A DNA stretch of 9,494 nt from positions 1 to 9,494 of the forward strand of contig JAJFHI010000087.1 in the NCBI GenBank assembly GCA_021775715.1. The letters are read 5' to 3'. Below the pieces are notes generated by a model that saw only the letters and a list, made by a program, of their open reading frames with translations, made no database searches and had not been told where the DNA came from. Shown one piece after another: positions 6,984 through 9,494 of this stretch. A program made the translations under genes and the position numbers. This DNA comes from Hyphomicrobiaceae bacterium (GTDB taxonomy: Bacteria; Pseudomonadota; Alphaproteobacteria; Rhizobiales; Hyphomicrobiaceae). How positions within the stretch are numbered: position 1 is the first letter of the stretch; every line of letters starts with the position of its first letter.

Positions 6984-7007
6984 GGGCGCACCGTGCGGCC
7001 CGCCCAT
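6982..7007 (-). promoter_or_regulatory. inverted repeat (mRNA hairpin) over the start of the second binding-protein gene
   Basis: On the minus strand AUGGGCG (7007-7001) can pair with CGCCCAU (6988-6982) around a 12-nt loop. The 3' arm includes the first two bases of the AUG start at 6983, and the 5' arm begins with an upstream in-frame AUG. There is no clear ribosome site here, so the fold could lower translation of this gene relative to livK. It would instead lie inside the coding region if translation begins at 7007 or further upstream. Confidence 0.4.
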
Positions 7008-7047
7008 ATCACGTATCTGTACCATCTGCTCGATCATCCGGACCGCA

Positions 7048-8184
7048 TCAATTTTCGACAAACGTGATGTTACCAGCGTCCGTCTTGGTCCAGGTATACA
7101 TCGTGTAATCGAGCCGTGTGATGTCGCCATTGGCGTCATAACCGAGATCGCCAATCACTGTTGCATAGGTCTTGCCCGCCTTCATTTCTGCGGCAACTTT
7201 TTGTGGGTCCGTAGACTTCGCCGCTGCGGCAGCTTCGGCCAGCACCTGCATAGCAGCGTAACTGTAAAGCGTGTAGGCTTCCGGCTTAAAACCCTTCTTC
7301 TCAAATTTTTCAATCACGCCCTGAGCCTCAGGACGCTTTTGTGGATCGGACGCGAATGTCATCAACGTGCCTTCGCTACCTGGCCCGCCAACGTTTGCAA
7401 ACTCATCCGTTGCAATGCCATCGGCACCCATGAATGTCGCAGTAACACCGGCACCGGACATCTGGCGAACCAAAAGCCCACCTTCGGTATGCAAGCCGCC
7501 CCAGTAAACAAGATCGGCGTTGGCTTGTTTGATTTTAGAGATCAGCGCTGAAAAATCCTTCTCGCCCGTGTTAACGCCTTCATACAAAACTTCTGTAACG
7601 CCAAGGTTATTCATCGCCTTCTTAGTCTCGTCGGCAACGCCTTTGCCATAAGTGGTTTTGTCGTGAATGATAGCAATACGCTTATCTTTGAAATTCTCGG
7701 CAATGTACTGGCCGGCAACAATCCCTTGCTGATCGTCACGGCCGCATGTGCGAAACACATTCCATAGGCCACGCTCTGTAAGCTTGGGTGTTGTCGACGC
7801 CGGCGAGATCATCAGGATGCCATTCTCGGCATAGACTTGCGACGCTGGCATCGAGACGCCGGAGTTAAAGTGCCCAATAACGAATTTGACGCCCTCTCCG
7901 GCAAACTTGTTGGCAACCGACACACCCTGTTTCGGGTCTGACACATCGTCGCCAAACAGCAGCTCAATCGGCTTACCATTCATGCCGCCTGCCGCGTTGA
8001 TGTCTTCGGCGGCCTGCTCGGCGCCTTTCTTGAGCTGCGCACCGAACGACGCGTTCGCGCCAGTCAGCGGTCCGGCAACGCCGATTTTGATGACGTTGGC
8101 ATCAGGCCCACCAGACTCATCACTACACCCGGACAAAATTGCGCCTGATAATGCGATCAGGGCCGCCACCCAAATTCGACGCAT
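7048..8184 (-). CDS. livK: branched-chain amino acid ABC transporter substrate-binding lipoprotein (LivK-like)
   Basis: A 378-residue leucine/isoleucine/valine-type binding protein that delivers ligand to the LivHMGF ABC importer. The signal peptide MRRIWVAALIALSGAILSGC ends in lipobox LSGC (lipidated C20), so this copy should be membrane anchored rather than freely periplasmic. The Peripla_BP_6 domain follows: IKIGVAGPLTGANASFG (32-48), DDVSDPKQGVSVANKFAGEG (79-98), VIGHFNSGVSMPAS (102-115), GILMISPASTTPKLTERG (122-139), FRTCGRDDQQG (144-154), IIHDKTTYGKG (172-182), GEKDFSALISKIK (207-219), MGADG (252-256). S108, Y179 and D255 match ligand-contact positions of E. coli LivK, with Asp replacing Glu at the last. 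The two family disulfide cysteines are absent (S82, N107). AGGAGG lies 8 nt before the ATG. Ligand may be another amino acid or a short amide; these proteins are often misnamed by homology. Confidence 0.93.
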   Translation of the reverse strand: MRRIWVAALIALSGAILSGCSDESGGPDANVIKIGVAGPLTGANASFGAQLKKGAEQAAEDINAAGGMNGKPIELLFGDDVSDPKQGVSVANKFAGEGVKFVIGHFNSGVSMPASQVYAENGILMISPASTTPKLTERGLWNVFRTCGRDDQQGIVAGQYIAENFKDKRIAIIHDKTTYGKGVADETKKAMNNLGVTEVLYEGVNTGEKDFSALISKIKQANADLVYWGGLHTEGGLLVRQMSGAGVTATFMGADGIATDEFANVGGPGSEGTLMTFASDPQKRPEAQGVIEKFEKKGFKPEAYTLYSYAAMQVLAEAAAAAKSTDPQKVAAEMKAGKTYATVIGDLGYDANGDITRLDYTMYTWTKTDAGNITFVEN

Positions 8185-8192
8185 CCCGCTAC

Positions 8193-8198
8193 CCTCCT
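8193..8198 (-). promoter_or_regulatory. strong ribosome binding site of livK
   Basis: AGGAGG on the minus strand, 8 nt before the ATG at 8184. It fixes the start; the frame extends further to 8238 only through a TTG that falls inside the predicted -10 box. Confidence 0.8.
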
Positions 8199-8236
8199 GA
8201 TGAAAATTCAGTGCCGAAAACATACTATATAGAAGC

Positions 8237-8266
8237 ATTTTAGCACGCCAGATCGAGGTTTCCCAA
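8237..8266 (-). promoter_or_regulatory. candidate sigma-70 promoter of livK
   Basis: On the minus strand TTGGGA (8266-8261) and TAAAAT (8242-8237) are separated by 18 nt. Transcription would begin near 8230, giving a leader of about 45 nt before the livK ATG. The -35 box overlaps an inverted repeat, consistent with a repressor or activator site. It would let livK and the second binding-protein gene be expressed apart from livF. Judged by eye only. Confidence 0.4.
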
Positions 8267-8270
8267 ACCT
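8256..8270. repeat. inverted repeat AGGTTT-CCC-AAACCT over the livK -35 box
   Basis: Perfect 6-bp arms around a 3-base centre on the plus strand, covering the TTGGGA -35 candidate of livK. No T run follows on either strand within a few bases, so an operator is more plausible than a terminator for the upstream livF-DUF6867 message, though both are possible. Confidence 0.4.
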
Positions 8271-8347
8271 GACGAACCCCGTCGGTACCATATAACTCGG
8301 TTTCTAGGCCATTTAAGGCAAACGTCAGCCGTCTACTGCTTTAAAAT

Positions 8348-8707
8348 TCAAGACGATGCGCGTGCACGCCAGCCGATCCATGAGTGGCGCTGGAAGGCCC
8401 ACGGGTATTGTGCCGCCATTTGGCCTGAGCGGGTCCAGCGATACCCCAAGAGCGCAATTGCCAGCAGAAAAGCCGTGTCGACGATCAAGGCGGGTAGCGA
8501 CAGCAACGGTTGATGAAACAGCGCGAACTGGAAAAACCGCGCAACAAGGCCCAACAAAAGCGTATAGCCCACAAGCTGCAGCCGCGGCCGCCAGGTGAGT
8601 GCAATCGCTCGCCCCGTCGCCCAGGCCGTCGCGCCACCCAGGATAAGAGTGACGAGGACAAACACCCAGAAGCTGTTTTCGCCCATTGGATAAATGGCAT
8701 CAAACAT
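8348..8707 (-). CDS. DUF6867 family three-helix membrane protein in the liv cluster
   Basis: A 119-residue integral membrane protein. Three hydrophobic segments are visible at about 12-32, 44-64 and 70-88. The features I recall for DUF6867, a small family found next to livF in rhizobial genomes, are the N-terminal ENSFWVF (10-16), TGRAIALTWRP (31-41), LLGLVARFFQFALF (51-64) and a C-terminal YPWAF...IGWR (101-114). Function is unknown; position between the LivF ATPase gene and the binding-protein gene suggests an accessory or regulatory partner of the importer, which is inference. The ATG at 8707 has GGGGAG (8717-8722) 9 nt upstream. The frame stays open to 8761, but the extra residues are polar and unlike the family. 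It begins 60 nt after livF on the same strand and is probably co-transcribed with it. Confidence 0.85.
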   Translation of the reverse strand: MFDAIYPMGENSFWVFVLVTLILGGATAWATGRAIALTWRPRLQLVGYTLLLGLVARFFQFALFHQPLLSLPALIVDTAFLLAIALLGYRWTRSGQMAAQYPWAFQRHSWIGWRARASS

Positions 8708-8716
8708 GACGGTCGG

Positions 8717-8722
8717 CTCCCC
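8717..8722 (-). promoter_or_regulatory. ribosome binding site of the DUF6867 gene
   Basis: GGGGAG on the minus strand, 9 nt before the ATG at 8707. It decides against the longer frame that begins at 8761. Confidence 0.55.
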
Positions 8723-8767
8723 GGAATTTCTTCTGCGCCAACATGAAGGCTCGAACCTCACCCAACA

Positions 8768-9494
8768 TCAATGCCGCCCACCTTCGAGATACGCGGCGCG
8801 GATTTCCGGCCGGTGCAACAGGTCATCACCCGTGCCTGTCATCGTGATATTGCCGTTGACCATGACATAGCCGCGGTGCGCCAGCTTCAACGCGTGATAC
8901 GCATTCTGCTCGACTAGGAATACCGTCATGCCATCGTCAGCGTTGATCTGGCGAATGGCATCGAAAATCTGCTTCACGATCAACGGTGCGAGCCCCAGGG
9001 ACGGTTCGTCCAACAACAGCAACTTCGGCCGACTCATCAATGCGCGCGCAATGGCCAGCATTTGTTGTTCGCCGCCCGACAACGTGCCGCCTCGCTGGTT
9101 CAACCGCTCCTTGAGGCGTGGGAACAACGTGCACATGCGTTCCAGGTCATCATTGAAGTGAGCCGGGTCAACAAGCGTTGCGCCCATCTGCAGATTTTCG
9201 AAAACCGTCATGCGCGGAAAAATGCGTCGACCTTCGGGAGACTGAGCAATCTGTCGGCGCGCGATTAGATACGTTGGTAACTCGGTGATATCTTCGCCAT
9301 CGAGAACGATCGATCCGTCTCGTGCGCGCGGCTGTCCGAAGATCGTCATCATCAATGTCGACTTGCCTGCCCCGTTGGCGCCGATCAGCGTTACGATCTC
9401 ACCGCGCTGGACATCAAGGTCGACGCCCTTCAGCGCAATGATGCTGCCGTAGTAGGCCGTGACGCCGCGAATTGAGAGAAAAGCCTCGGTCGTC
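8768..9494 (-). CDS. livF: branched-chain amino acid ABC transporter ATP-binding protein LivF (5' partial)
   Basis: 241 residues are visible and the gene runs off the right edge; comparison with the usual length suggests only a few N-terminal residues are missing. LivF is one of two cytoplasmic ATPases that power the LivHM permease. Numbered from the first visible codon (9493), motifs in order are SIRGVTAYYGS (7-17), Walker A GANGAGKST (38-46), SPEGRRIFPRMTVFENLQMGA (85-105) with the PEGRRIFPR segment characteristic of LivF, ABC signature LSGGEQQ (138-144), Walker B and D-loop LLLLDEPSLGLAP (158-170), and LVEQN (193-197), where Gln stands in the His-switch position as in other LivF proteins. 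A start near 9355 would remove Walker A and is wrong. Genes for LivG, LivH and LivM probably lie upstream, beyond the window. Confidence 0.97.
   Translation of the reverse strand, partial: TTEAFLSIRGVTAYYGSIIALKGVDLDVQRGEIVTLIGANGAGKSTLMMTIFGQPRARDGSIVLDGEDITELPTYLIARRQIAQSPEGRRIFPRMTVFENLQMGATLVDPAHFNDDLERMCTLFPRLKERLNQRGGTLSGGEQQMLAIARALMSRPKLLLLDEPSLGLAPLIVKQIFDAIRQINADDGMTVFLVEQNAYHALKLAHRGYVMVNGNITMTGTGDDLLHRPEIRAAYLEGGRH

Noticed and set aside
6883..7551. 222-residue plus-strand open frame spanning the junction of the two binding-protein genes
   Set aside because: Antisense to both conserved genes; Cys/Arg/His-rich translation without domains.
9161..9355. Start of livF at 9355 or later as a truncated ATPase
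   Set aside because: The frame continues upstream to the window edge and includes Walker A (GANGAGKST) and the normal N-terminal beta strand, so the TTG at 9355 is an internal leucine codon.

Overview
The window looks chromosomal and alphaproteobacterial, most likely Hyphomicrobiales. The basis is the purB N-terminus (MIPRYSRPDMVKIW), a livF gene followed by a small three-helix membrane protein of the kind found in rhizobial branched-chain amino acid operons, moderate-to-high GC, and use of GTG starts. The taxonomic call is inference. No insertion sequence, phage gene, tRNA, rRNA or CRISPR array was seen.

Layout from left to right. Positions 74-217 (+) encode a 47-residue secreted cationic peptide. 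About 20-50 nt later, 262-1737 (+) encodes a multi-pass GT-C type glycosyltransferase. It converges, with a 10-nt gap, on a minus-strand pair: purB (2224-3537) followed by a small lipoprotein gene (1748-2182). Further right, a second minus-strand pair holds an S58/DmpA-NylC type peptidase (3919-4953) followed by a 73-residue single-pass membrane protein (3682-3903). A 419-nt region without a convincing gene (4954-5372) separates this pair from a divergent 65-residue acidic protein (5373-5570, +).

The right third (5709-9494) is a minus-strand branched-chain amino acid / amide uptake locus. In order of transcription it holds livF (start lies beyond the window), a 119-residue membrane protein matching DUF6867, a LivK-like binding lipoprotein with its own probable promoter, and a second, diverged binding-protein paralogue. 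Genes for LivG, LivH and LivM are not in the window; they probably lie further right.

Most of the window is ordinary housekeeping and transport. The points most worth a second look are the asymmetry between the two binding-protein paralogues (family cysteines kept in one and lost in the other; ligand-contact residues lost in the second), a hairpin over the likely start of the second paralogue, a perfect inverted repeat over the livK -35 box, and the DUF6867 protein inside the liv cluster. I found no convincing evidence of an entirely new multi-gene system.
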